Positions 34,245-44,876 of a stretch of 64,000 nucleotides of DNA are shown in pieces (within the stretch, counting starts at the first letter, position 1; each line of letters begins with the position of its first letter). The translations under genes were made by a program, and so were the position numbers. The stretch covers positions 135,632,868 to 135,696,867 of the forward strand of contig CM035412.1 in assembly GCA_020310875.1 (NCBI GenBank), written 5' to 3'. Source of the DNA: Ceratopteris richardii. Its lineage: Eukaryota > Streptophyta > Polypodiopsida > Polypodiales > Pteridaceae. The notes beneath the pieces are model-generated. The model was given only the letters and a program-made list of their open reading frames with translations, was not told where the DNA came from and did not search any database.

Positions 34245-36152
34245 ATGGCTAGGGTAAAGAAGACAGCTAGGAAGTTGTACCCTCAGGACCAAGAGCATGG
34301 GGGACCTATTCCGAAGGGGCAGGGACCTACTCTAGAGAACATAGGCATATGCCAAAAAGAGAGTTAAATATCATGCCAAATCACTGAGGGAAATAAGAAG
34401 AGCTTAGAAAACTATGGGACTTCTCATCCCAAGGTTTCCTTTTATGAGATTAGTTAAGGAGATCTATGCCAATCTTTGCTCTTTGATGAAGACTACTTCA
34501 TTTGTGAATGTCAAATGGTAGATCTAGGCTCTTCTATGCTTGCAAGAAGTAGCAGAAGATTTTCAATTGGTTTCATGAATGATGCTTATGTTTGTGCAGC
34601 ACATTGTCATAGGGTGACACTTATGGCCAAGGACTATGTTGTTGTGTCCACGCTAAGATACAAGTTTGATAAAGCCATTGTCCCTCTTGACAAGCATGCT
34701 CATAATTTTTTTTTATATTCTTAATATACCTCCAGCAAGAAAGCCTAAGCCATCTATAGTCAAAATTGAAGAGATCCCTTCTCATGACTATTCAACAAGA
34801 AATGCAGCAGAGACCGAGGAGGAGAAGAGAAGGATGGATCTTATGACAAAAAATCCGTTATCCTTGAGGACATTCAAAGGTTTTAAAGAAAGGAAATGGA
34901 CAGGTAATTGTCGATGCTTCAATGCCATGGGAGGATGACTTCCTGCTTGACATTAGGCATGAAGACAAAAAAATGTTGAGATACTTCAATGTTGAAATCT
35001 CTAACAGCATTGTTAATATAGCTCCCAAGTATTTTTCACTCCATAATATGCTGCATTTTATCAATACTTGATCTTCTTGATGCATTTGCTAATGATTTTA
35101 TATTGTAGGGTCTTACTCTAGCAATGTGAGGAGTCAGTCTCAAGGAAGGTCTTTATTTTGGATCCCCTTGTGACTCAGTGTATATTATTCAAGCATGGAG
35201 AAATTGATCATTATCTCAAGAATTTGAGTGAGGAGATACTATATATAGTTTATCCATATATTGAAAGGTAAGTTTTCATTTCTATTTTTCTTATAAAGTC
35301 ATTCCTTTCTTGGTGGTTTTATTAATGAGTATGTCACATTTTCAGGGGTCACTGGAGTCTTATAATTTTTCATTTTGTTGAATACCAAGCCTAATTCATG
35401 AACTCTCTCCAATCACATCACGGTAACTGTAAACTATAAGTTCACACTTCCATTGCTCTTTTACATTTCTATTGCCATGCATTCTGATATTTATTTAGCA
35501 AAGTGAATGCATTCTGATATTTATTTGTTGCCATGCATTCTAATATGTAGTGTTTCCAAACTTTTGAAAATGCACATTAATAAAAAAATATCCAAGCAAA
35601 GTGAATGAAGAAAAAAAGTTTCGTTATATGCAAATTCATGTGCCACTATAGAAAGACACTACATCATGTGGCTGGAGAGTAATTGCCAATGCAATAAGAT
35701 TCTTGGAGTGTAGTTTTTATAGTCCTACTCTAAATCTATTTGACTATCCAAATGCATGGATCCTTTTGATTAGAGAGAAAGCAATTCAAGCCATCTTAAA
35801 AGACGCCATATGTCCTTATGATCTAGATTCTCCTCCACCTCCTCCACCACTAGGACATAAGAATACTGAAGATAAGAAGAAAATGCCTCATGTTCTCTCT
35901 CCATTGAAGCATGTCCAAAAGAATAAGCAAAGGAGTGAGAGTTCTAGAAAGAACAAAAATAAGCAGAAAGGTGAAGGCTCCAAAAATGTATGGAGTTTTG
36001 TATCTATCTTGATATTTAGCCCATTACTTCCAACATATTTTGAACGATATTTATATGCTCTTTGTTGTAAATACAATTTAGTACACAAAATAACCTTCAG
36101 AGCATTGAATCTATTAGTAAATGATGCCATTCTATCTTTATCTAGAAGATAG
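34245..36152 (+). pseudogene. Histone H3/CENH3-like domain followed by Ulp1 (C48) cysteine-peptidase domain, decayed
   Basis: Start MARVKKTARK resembles the H3 tail MARTKQTARK. After a one-base shift near 34340: KSLREIRRA, stop, KTMGLLIPRFPFMRLVKEI (H3 alpha-N/alpha-1), a Trp at 34516 before ALLCLQEVAEDFQLV (alpha-2), back to the first frame FMNDAYVCAAHCHRVTLMAKD (loop 2, alpha-3). LLIP and the Trp before alpha-2 favour CENH3 over canonical H3. A charged linker (34735-35070) leads to YPYIER, a 78-bp intron 35268-35345 in correct phase, GHWSLIIFHF, and FMNSL. His (35350) and Asn (35401) are 17 residues apart, as His and Asp are in Ulp1; the Asp is thus lost. SCGWRVIANAIRFLE carries the Cys (35667-35669) after a second intron whose phase I could not reconcile. 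Tail: Pro- and Lys-rich. Ulp1 enzymes cleave SUMO; this copy should be inactive. Whether the two domains form one protein is inferred. Confidence 0.68.
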
Positions 36153-36290
36153 TTATTGTAAATCATGTTTGTACAAAGAAATGGTATTAGTGATGGTACT
36201 AGTTTTTCTTAAATGTGGTTTGCCCTTTTTTCATGACATAAACTAAGATAATAAGTTGTTTATCATTAATTTTTTAAACACTATACTATA

Positions 36291-36867
36291 ACATGATTTG
36301 ATGATATGGAATTGAAAAATTGGGCTTGTGAAGGAAAATGGAGAAGATTGGAGGACACGACCAATTCAAGCGATTAGGGCACTCTGAAATCCTCTATTGC
36401 CCATAGATGCTTGAATCTGTCATATCCTCCAATCTTCTCCATATTGTAATCCTTGATGGTCTTTACTATTTTTTTCACCTAGACAAAAGCCACTTAACAT
36501 GATTTGATGATATGCAATTGAAAAATAGGGCTTGTGAAGGAAAATGGAGAAGATTGGAGGACACAACCAATTCAAGCGATTAGGGCACTCTGAAATCCTC
36601 CATTGCCCCTAGTCGCTTGAATTGGTTGTATCCTCCAATCTTCACCATGTTGTAATCCTTGATGCTCTTAACTATGTTTTTTCACCCACACAAAAGGCAC
36701 GACCGATTCAAGCGAGGAGAGCAGACTGGCAACTTCAATTGGCCCTTATCGCTTGAATTGGTTTCACAATGCCCATTAATATAGAAAAAGAAAGATGAAC
36801 AATTCAAGTGATAAGAACCTTTTGAGAACCTTCACTGCCTCTTATCGCTTGAATCAGTCTTGTCCTC
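36291..36867 (+). repeat. Hairpin cluster 2: four inverted repeats, two within a 207-bp tandem duplication
   Basis: Hairpins: 36339-36381/36398-36441, 36545-36587/36604-36647, 36696-36722/36741-36767, 36794-36816/36838-36860. The first two have arms of about 43 nt and 16-nt loops and lie in tandem 207-bp units (36291-36497, 36498-36704). The second is the best paired: about 40 of 43 positions. All share the core ACCAATTCAAGCGATTAGGG of cluster 1. They follow the end of the Ulp1-like gene at 36152. Confidence 0.85.
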
Positions 36868-36870
36868 CAA

Positions 36871-37545
36871 GCTTCCCCCCTTTGAAATATTCCTACCTTA
36901 TTGCTCTATCTTACTTAGAAGTAACATGGAGAAGTTTTTATCCTTATCTTGACCATTAGAATTTATTTGGACAAGTAACATGGAGAGCTTCTTATCCTTA
37001 TCTTGAGCAATAGAAACCTTGTGCAATACAAAAGTCTTTGCACAATAGAAATTTTAAAAAGGTGATGATATAAACCAAAACAATACCAATATCAATATCA
37101 TGATTTACATAAAAAAGAGATGTAATTTTGCACAACAGTTGCATGTTTGAGATAATGATAAAAGCTTTTTGTCAATGGAGATATTCTTTAACCTATAAAA
37201 GTCTTTGCACAATATAAATATTTCTAACTCAAATTCTGGATAGCTCTCCTCTGAATCCAAGGGTATCCAGAGTCCAAGCTTTTTTTTCACCTTCTGTAAT
37301 TCCTAAAACAACTGATTGTTGAGATATTTGATATGAAAATGAAAGAGAATTCGGACTAACTTTACATAAAATGATGTCTCCTACCTTTTGATCTTCTTTG
37401 CTATCCCATTCCCTACCTAAAACATCATCAATCTCTGAAATTGGAACTCTCCTATTTAACAACATTGTTTTTGTTTTCTATAATAACATGTTTTTAAAAC
37501 ATGCTACAAAATGTGAAGATGAAGAAAGCGTTGAATCTTTATCCT
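36871..37545 (-). other. Spacer with a possible exon (37465-37229)
   Basis: On the minus strand 37465-37229 is open (NRRVPISEIDDVLGREWDSK ... LDTLGFRGELSRI) with no recognised domain. It lies downstream of the two-exon gene ending at 37546 and could be a further exon: TTTTGTAG at about 37503 would serve as acceptor. Evidence is weak. 36940-37030 holds a short imperfect duplication (aagtaacatggag...). Confidence 0.3.
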
Positions 37546-38237
37546 TCAAGAAATTTGGCTTGTTGACATTGCCCTTTGGACATCATCTTTCATTTTGCAT
37601 AAAAAACTTGAAACTGTTGAATGATGAGGAGCATCCCAATCTAATGAAGAGATGCAAGGAGCAGGCAGATGTACAAGATTTCCATAAGCACTCCTCCCTG
37701 ATGGCACATGATAATATGCAAAGTAGACAAATAATTGAATGCTATTGAAAAATTGAACAGATTTTTTTGCATATAGAAGTTCTGCATAATCCTTATGGAC
37801 TTTGAATGTTCCTATCAAACATTCAACAAGTTGCCACTCGAGAATATTGGAAGGAAAAATATCTGCAATACAAAAACATATATATTTTACTACAAAAACA
37901 AATGAAATTGATAAAAGGGCATTGTTAAAATTCACTTACAGTACAACGGGAATTGCAGATGATTGTCTAGCACGAGATCCTTAGCGTTGTACACATGTTG
38001 AAATTTTGCAAACCAGCCATATCTCTTCAATTTGAAACTTAACATACAACCTTTCCAATGGCTTTTTGTGTCATCTCTTTTAGTATGCTTGACTTTATGG
38101 GCACCTCTGCAACTAGGAAGCATAGACACCCAATCATTAAGCTTCACACAAAGAGGTTTGCATAAAGAATCCTCACTTTTGTTCTAAACCTCACATGAGG
38201 TTACACAATTGGAAGGATGACTAGAAGTAGAAGACAT
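37546..38237 (-). CDS. Two-exon gene of unknown function, one premature TAG
   Basis: Exon 1 38237-37940, intron 37939-37863 (77 bp, GTAAGTG ... TTGCAG), exon 2 37862-37546 ending TGA. The splice keeps the frame (TAC-T|AT-ATT). About 205 residues: MSSTSSHPSNCVTSCEV, TAG, then KLNDWVSMLPSCRGAHKVK, GCMLSFKLKRYGWFAKFQHV, WQLVECLIGTFKVHKDYAEL, SFLCKMKDDVQRAMSTSQIS. Cys/Lys-rich N-terminal part, no domain recognised. The single TAG at about codon 18 is in a likely CAG context. TATA box 66 bp upstream of the ATG. Copia-4 is inserted about 130 bp upstream of the ATG. It could be a host gene fragment or cargo of the neighbouring hairpin-bearing element. Confidence 0.5.
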
Positions 38238-38302
38238 TTGAACACTCAAAGAAGAGTAGAGAACGCTCAAAGTGGGAAAGCAAGATCCACAAATTTCACG
38301 AG

Positions 38303-38310
38303 TATTTATA
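38303..38310 (-). promoter_or_regulatory. TATA box of the two-exon gene
   Basis: tatttata reads TATAAATA on the minus strand, 66 bp before the ATG at 38237. The ACTAT target site of copia-4 is only 58 bp further upstream, so the insertion leaves the core promoter but separates it from distal control sequence. Confidence 0.55.
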
Positions 38311-38372
38311 GACAAAAAAACTTTGTACATGTGGAAGCAAAACACAATCTTCTGATTTGATGTATCAACTAT

Positions 38373-39399
38373 TGATGGAGAGTGTTAATCTCCAAAAAGA
38401 ACAAGTTATTCTTGATGTTAGACCACCTCTATATCAGGAACAACCTTAATCTCCAACCAATTTTGGAAGACAAGTACCAAACTATCAAGAAATTAGCTAA
38501 CTGTGAAGAAATTCATTTCTCAGAAAAGTCTGTTGCACATTAATCAATCATTGACTAATCATTTGTGTAAAGTTTTTGATAAAACTTTGTAGAATGTGTT
38601 GCCTAAAGCTTGCACACCTTCTCCAAGTTAAAATACCTCAAATGCACGGGTAGATTGTGAGAAATGACTCAAACAGTTTACCTATGTCTGAAACTGTCTC
38701 TCTTTAATGTCGACTTTGACACCTACAACCTCTAAGACATGGTTCTCCCAAACTAGAACCCGTTTAAGCAAATGCTTTTAGCCATAGATGGCTTACCTCT
38801 CAACTTAAATTTTGAATCCTCATTTGTGTAAAATTTTACATTGTGCACTGAGTACTGACCATTTCTTTGACCATCAAATCTGCGCCTGTTTCAGAAGACA
38901 CTCAACACTTTCTACATATGAATGTCCTATTCAAAATTCTCTCCACCTGTTTGCAATTGACCTCTCAAACTTTGATCATAGGTAGATTAACTATGGATTT
39001 GGACATGTAAAAAAGGATTTCTCAAAATATTAAACACAGAAGGAGAATCAGAGAAAAGGTCGACGCGCAATTCTCTGAAAACTTTTTCTTCTCATAAATC
39101 TTCATACATCTGATGGATGACATACATAACATTCATCTCATTCTTCTATTCTTCACATCTATTGTCTTCTCTATCTCTTCTATATCTCTCTCCGACTATG
39201 AGCATGTATCTATATATATATATATACGAGTCTAACTCATCATTTTTCCAAATACATTGAAATATTTACAATACTAATGTACAAAAGAACTTTGTTTCTG
39301 AATCTCCTCTTTTCCTTGAAACTGATCTTCAATCTTTCATTCATCTTTCCACTTCTAGATTTTAGTTAATCACTAATTGTTGATTGTCATGCTCCAACA
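38373..39399 (-). repeat. copia-4 3' LTR with purine tract
   Basis: TGATGGAGAG...GCTCCAACA. The adjacent actccccctcaatc (39400-39413) reads GATTGAGGGGGAGT on the minus strand, a strong plus-strand primer tract. Confidence 0.93.
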
Positions 39400-39464
39400 A
39401 CTCCCCCTCAATCATCAATTGTGATTACCTGCATATTCTTTATCCCTGCCATATCTTTAAACCT

Positions 39465-40965
39465 CTACAACTTTGGTCCATCCAAGCTTTTTGTCATCAT
39501 ATCTGCAAGTTGATCTTTTGTAGGAGTATGCATGACTTCAATTTCTTTATCAATAACCTTCTCTCTCAAAAAATGATACTGAATTTCAATATGTTTAGTT
39601 CTAGCATGAAACACAGGATTTGCTGCCAAATATAAAGAACTCATATTGTCTCCACAAATGATAGGAATACTCTGAACAACATCAAAACTCTTTATAAGTG
39701 TCTTTAGCCATATTACTTCCTTTGCAGCTTCCACCATGCCTTTGTATTCTGCTTCTGTAGATGATAGAGCAATTGTATGTTGCTTCTTAGAACACCATGA
39801 TATTAGCTTATCTCCCACATAACACAAATATCCATGTGTTGATCTTCTATCATCAGAATTACCTGCCCAATCTGCATCACTGTATATTTTGACTCTTGTA
39901 TCTGAAGTATATCCATAATATAGACCTTCTTTAAGTGTGCCCTTGATGTACCTAAGTACTCTTTGTCCTGCAATCCAATGTTCCTTTCTAGGACAATGCA
40001 TGAATTGAGATAAAACTCCAACTGCATATGATAAATCAGGCCTTGTTAATGTAGCATAAATCAAGCTACCCACCAAACTCTGATAGAGCTTCATATATTT
40101 GAATTCTTCTCCTCCATATCTAGTCAATCTGTGTTTTACTTCCATTGGAGTTGGTGCTATCCTGCAATCTTCCATTTTAAATTTGGTTACCTTTCTTGAG
40201 TTACATATACTCCATGTTGAGTATATGAAATCTCCATTCCCAAAAAAAAAGGCAAATTTCCCAAATCACTGATTTTGAATTCTTTCTCCATCTGTTTCTT
40301 AATCATGTGTATGCCTTTGTCATCTATTCCTGTAAGTATTATGTCATCAACATAAATACAAACATAAATAAATCCATCTTCACTTGCTTTGACTAACAAG
40401 CTACTATCTGCTTTTGATGCTTGAAATCCAAGTTCTTTCAAGAACTTTACAAGCCTATAATTCCATGCCCTTGGGGCCTGCTTCAATCCATACAAAGTTC
40501 TCTTGAGCTTACACACATAATTTGGATACACTTGATCTTTGAAACCATCTGGTTGTTCCATAAAAACTTCATATGAAATATAGCCATTCAAGAAAGCATT
40601 TTTAACATCTAATTGAGATAATTTCCAACCTTTGCAAGCAGCAATTGCTATGAGTGTCCTGATAGTTGTCATCTTTGCTACAGGACTATAGGTCTCATCA
40701 TAGTCCACTCCATATGTCTGTGCATATCCCTTCACAACAAGTCTGGCTTTGTATCTAGAAATACTTCCATCTGCAAATCTTTTTGTTTTGTAAACCCACT
40801 TACATCAATGCATATGTCATAGTCCACTCCATATGTCTGTGCATATCCCTTCACAACAAGTCTGGCTTTGTATCTAGAAATACTTCCATCTGCAAATCTT
40901 TTTGTTTTGTAAATCTTCTGACTATTTGGTTTAGGAACCAAATCCCAAGTCTCATTTTCCATCAA
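39465..40965 (-). pseudogene. copia-4 reverse transcriptase and RNase H
   Basis: RT: DGSISRYKARLVVKGYAQTY, DYDETYSPVAKMTTIRTL, QLDVKNAFLNGYISYEV, YGLKQAPRAWNY, YVDDIILTG (about 40350), DLGNLPFFLGMEISYTQHGV; RNase H: TRPDLSYAVGVLSQFMHC, YSDADWAGNSDDRRSTHGYL, STEAEYKGMVEA, ARTKHIEIQYHFLRE. Breaks: a 119-bp duplication in the RT start (40699-40910), loss of a few codons plus a frame change near 40190 (after YVTQER), TAG at 40981. Catalytic residues are present. Confidence 0.94.
40699..40910. repeat. 119-bp-offset duplication in copia-4 RT
   Basis: catagtccactccatatgtc... to ttttgtaaa at 40699-40792 is repeated, apparently without any difference, at 40818-40911. A 25-bp stretch separates the two. 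It duplicates the KARLVVKGYAQTYGVDYD coding segment and destroys the frame. Confidence 0.9.
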
Positions 40966-40980
40966 TGCATCATATTCCTC

Positions 40981-43650
40981 CTACATAGCTTTTTCCCAAT
41001 TCTTCTTCCCTTTGGCTTCATCATATGTGGATGGATCTTCATCTGCTTTTAACATATAAGCATAATCTTTAGTAGTCAAGAATGAAGTATCATAGCTATA
41101 CCTTGTAGGTTGCCATTTATGCCTAGATGACCTTCTGAGTTCTCCACTTCTTGAAGTTTCTGGTTCATCACATTCTGGATCAAATCTTGGCATTTCTTCA
41201 ACTTCAACCTGTACTTCATTATTCTCATTTGTATCAAATATTTGAACCTTTGATTTACCTTTCTTTTGATTCACAATTTCTTCCATATCTGCATGAACAT
41301 TAAGTGTACCTGCATACCAAGTACCTTGCTCATCAAATGTAACATCCTTAGACACAAGGAATTGCTTTGTGGACGGACTCCACAACCTATAACCCATTTG
41401 CTTGTCATCATAACCAATGAATACATACTTCTCTGCTTTAGGTTCCAATTTATGCCTCAATTGAGATGGCACATATGCATATGCCATCCAACTATTCTAC
41501 AATGATCCAAGGTAGGTCTCTTACCCCACCAAGCTTCATATGGTGTCATACCCAGCAAGGCTTTACATGGTAAACTATTGACCAAATATGTGGCTCTGTT
41601 TACAGCCTCAACCCACAAATAATTAGGATAATTTTTCTCCTTCATCATAGATCTTGCAAACTCAACAAGAGTTCTATTTCTTCTTTCTGCTACCCCATTT
41701 TGTTGAGGAGAGTACCTGCAAGTAACCTCTCTCTTTATACCTGCATTCCACAAGTAATCACTGAACTCATTAGAGAAATACTCTCCCCCTCCATCTGACC
41801 TTAACCTCTTCAATTTTTGACCTGTAATTCTTTCTACATATGCATGATAATGTTTAAATGTATTAAACACTTCTGACTTGTCTTTGATCACATAGATTGT
41901 AATCCATCTAGTAGCATCATCAACATATATGACATAATATCTTGAACCATTTATACTGAAGTCCTTTGAAGGACCCCACACATCTGTATGTACCAATTCA
42001 AGTCTTTCTGAATACATAAAACCATGCTTATTGTATGATTGCTTATGAGCCTTACCTAATTGACATGCTTCACATCTGTATGTCATGTGTTGACCTGCAA
42101 CATTAGGCAATCCAAGCACTGAACCATTGTTAATCATTTCTTTGATACCTCTTTCATTAAAATGTCCAAGTCTTTTATGCCAAAGATCCAATTCAGACAC
42201 CTTTTGCTCTTCATATGTAAACATAGCATGTCCAGCATTATCTTGTATCCTTAATGTGAAGAGCCTTCCTTCCTTCTTTCCTATAACAATCTGTTTATAC
42301 CCTTGATTAGGGTCTTCAACATAAACTCCATCATTAGTGAACCTTACCTCATATCCTTTTTCCACAATTTGTCCTACACTAATCAAATTCTTTGGAATTG
42401 TAGGAACATACAGAACCTTACTCAAGAGAGTACTTCCATCTTTGGCTTTGACTGAACCAATTGACTTTACTTTGTGCTTTGTATTATCACCTGTTTGAAC
42501 TGTATGATTAATTGCATTATGATCTAAATCAGTCATCAAAGCAATATTTCCACTCAGATGATTACTACATCTTGAGTCAATATAAAACACTCTCATGTAT
42601 TCATGTGAGGCTTCACATGTTGCATTCATAATAAGAGTTGAATCTTCTTTCTGATCTGATGCATAATTGTAGTAAGTTTTATTGTAGGACTGATTTTGGA
42701 AGTTTCTTCCTCCACCTCTTCCAAAATAATTCCTACCACCTCTACCTCTGAAGTTTCCTCTCTGATATTTGCCACCTCTTCCTCCTTGATTAAAATTCTG
42801 ATTAAAATTACCATTGCTTTGATTATTGTGCCAACAATCATGAGATAGATGATTGTTCTTACCACATATCCAACAAGCTCTAACATTATCTTTGTTATTT
42901 CTGCCTCTTCCTCTACTTCTACCACTTCCTCTTCCTCTTAGGAAGTTTGCTTGGCTTGGAGTACCTTCATCTTCAACTGATTGTTGCTTTCCTTTGCTAT
43001 CTTTCTTCTTGTCTTTAGAATACATTGCATGACCTGCACTCTTATCGACATCTCCTTTGATATCATTCTCAAAAGTTAGCAAATGTCCTAACAATTGATT
43101 CAAATCAGGAGTGAAATGATCTAATGAAAGTTCTGTAGACAAAATAAAAGGTTTCCACTTCTCATCTCCTCTTAGACCTGTGAGAATTTGTCTTACCAAC
43201 TTATCTTCTTCAAGGTCTTCATCAACTGCACCTAAAGAATCAGCAATTTCATCTTTGTCACATAATCAGATATTGATTGTGAAGCCTCTTCTTGAATGTA
43301 GTAAACTCTGCCCATAATGAAGCTTTCCTTGATTTGGTTGTATTCTGAAAATGCTCTTCCAAAGCATTCCAAATGTCACTTGCACTTTCAAGTCCTCTAA
43401 TATGAGGAAGCAAATAATCATTCACTGCCATGTAGATTATGCTCCTTGCTTTAGCATCCTTCTTCATCCAAATCTTTATATCTGCAAGCTCCTCCCTAGT
43501 TGGAACACTAGGATCTCTAAACTCTGGCTTTTCTTCCTCTCCTGTGATGTATCCCATCAGATCTTTGCTCATAAGATGAGCTTCCATTCTCATTGACCAA
43601 GCTGGATAGTTCTCTCTATCCAACTTCTCAATTTGGAGACTATCTCCCAT
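40981..43650 (-). pseudogene. copia-4 gag, protease, integrase
   Basis: Gag start MGDSLQIEKLDRENYPAWSM at 43650, GYITGEEEKPEF, HIRGLESASDIWNALEEHFQ; frame change near 43260; RGRG tracts; knuckle CWICGKNNHLSHDCW near 42870. Protease FYIDSRCSNHLSG near 42570 has Arg where the active-site Gly of DSG is expected; the relative at 51330 still has DSG. Integrase: WHKRLGHFNERG, CEACQLGKAH, VHTDVWGPS, YVDDATRWITIYV, RSDGGGEYFSNEF, VAERRNRTLVEFARSM, then a frame change near 41490 and GYDDKQMGYRLWSPS. A 580-codon frame (43199-41457) remains open, so decay is recent. Confidence 0.94.
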
Positions 43651-43861
43651 CCTTTCTTCACCTGTACTATCAAATCTTTAGTCCTTATAAAGAATGAATG
43701 TACCTTGGCTTTGAATGTTGCTCCTTCTGATCCTTTTGATAACCTTTATGTGTCTTCCTTCAATCTTTCTTTCACACTTTATCCTTTTGAACCTTAAAGA
43801 TGTGAAATCTGTATGTTTGCAGCAGTCGGGGTCTTCCTTTCCTCAATTTTGATACAGCCTA

Positions 43862-44871
43862 CTCTGATACCATTGATGGAGAGTGTTAATCTCCAAAAGA
43901 ACAGGTTATTCTTGATGTTAGACCATCTCTATATCAAGAACAACTTTAATCTCCAACCAATTTTGGAAGACAAGTACCATCTATCAAGAAATTAGCTAAC
44001 TGTGAAGAAATTCATTTCTCAGAAAAGTCTGTTGCACATTAATCAATCATTGACTAATCATTTGTCTAAAGTTTCTAATAAAACTTTGTAGAATGTGTCG
44101 CCTAAAGCTTGTGCACCTTTTGAAAGTTAAAATACTTCAAATGCACGGGTAGATTGTGAGAAATGACTCAAACAGTCTACCTATGTCTGAAACTGTCTCT
44201 CTGTAATGTCGACTTTGACACCTGCAACTTCTAAGACATGGTTCTCCCAAACTAGAACCCGTTTAAGCAAATGATTTTAGCCATAGATGGCTTACCTCTC
44301 AACTTAAATTTTGAATCCTCACTTGTGTAAAACTTTACACTGTGCACTGAGTACTGACCATTTCTTTGACCATCGAGTTTGCGCCTGTTTCAGAAGACAC
44401 TCAACACTTTCTACATATGAATGTTCCTATTCAAAATTCTCTCAACCTGTTTGCAATTGACCTCTCAAACTTTGATCATAGGTAGATTAACTATGGATTT
44501 AGACATGTACAAAAGGATTTCTCAAAAGATTAAACACAGAAGGAGAATCAGAGAAAAGATTGATGCGCAATTCTCTGAAAACTTTTTCTTCTCATAAATC
44601 TGCATACATATGATGGATGACATACATAATGTTCATCTCATTCTTCTATTCTTCACATCTATTGTCTTCTCTATCTCTTCTGTATCTCTCTCCGACTACG
44701 AGTCTAACTCGTCATTTTTCCAAATACATTGAAATATTTACAATACTAATGTACAAAAGAACTTTGTTTCTGAATCTCCTCTTTTCCTTGAAACTGATCT
44801 TCAATCTTTCATTCATCTTTCCACTTCTAGATTTTAGGTAATCACTAATTGTTGATTGTCCTGCTCCAACA
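43862..44871 (-). repeat. copia-4 primer site and 5' LTR
   Basis: ctctgatacca at 43862-43872 (minus strand TGGTATCAGAG) lies one base before the LTR 43874-44871, TGATGGAGAG...CTGCTCCAACA. Confidence 0.94.
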
Positions 44872-44876
44872 ACTAT

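Larger units (their letters stand above)
38368..44876 (-). mobile_element. Complete Ty1/copia element, copia-4, ACTAT duplications
   Basis: actat at 38368-38372 and 44872-44876 flanks 38373-44871 (6.5 kb). LTRs of 1027 and 998 bp, about 95% alike by eye; the length difference is a (TA)n expansion near 39210 in the left copy. Purine tract next to the left LTR, primer site next to the right one, and a full gag-PR-IN-RT-RH body with a few breaks. Clearly younger than most of its surroundings. Confidence 0.96.

Noticed and set aside
34245..34735. Working histone H3 or CENH3 gene
   Set aside because: Two frame shifts and at least three in-frame TAG codons; only the fold signature survives.
36353..36428. 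Terminal inverted repeats of a transposon
   Set aside because: The hairpins are internally palindromic and multiple; no single pair of long inverted termini with flanking duplications was found.
33717..36860. CRISPR array or satellite
   Set aside because: Units are inverted repeats with variable spacing in a plant genome; there are no constant direct repeats with unique spacers.
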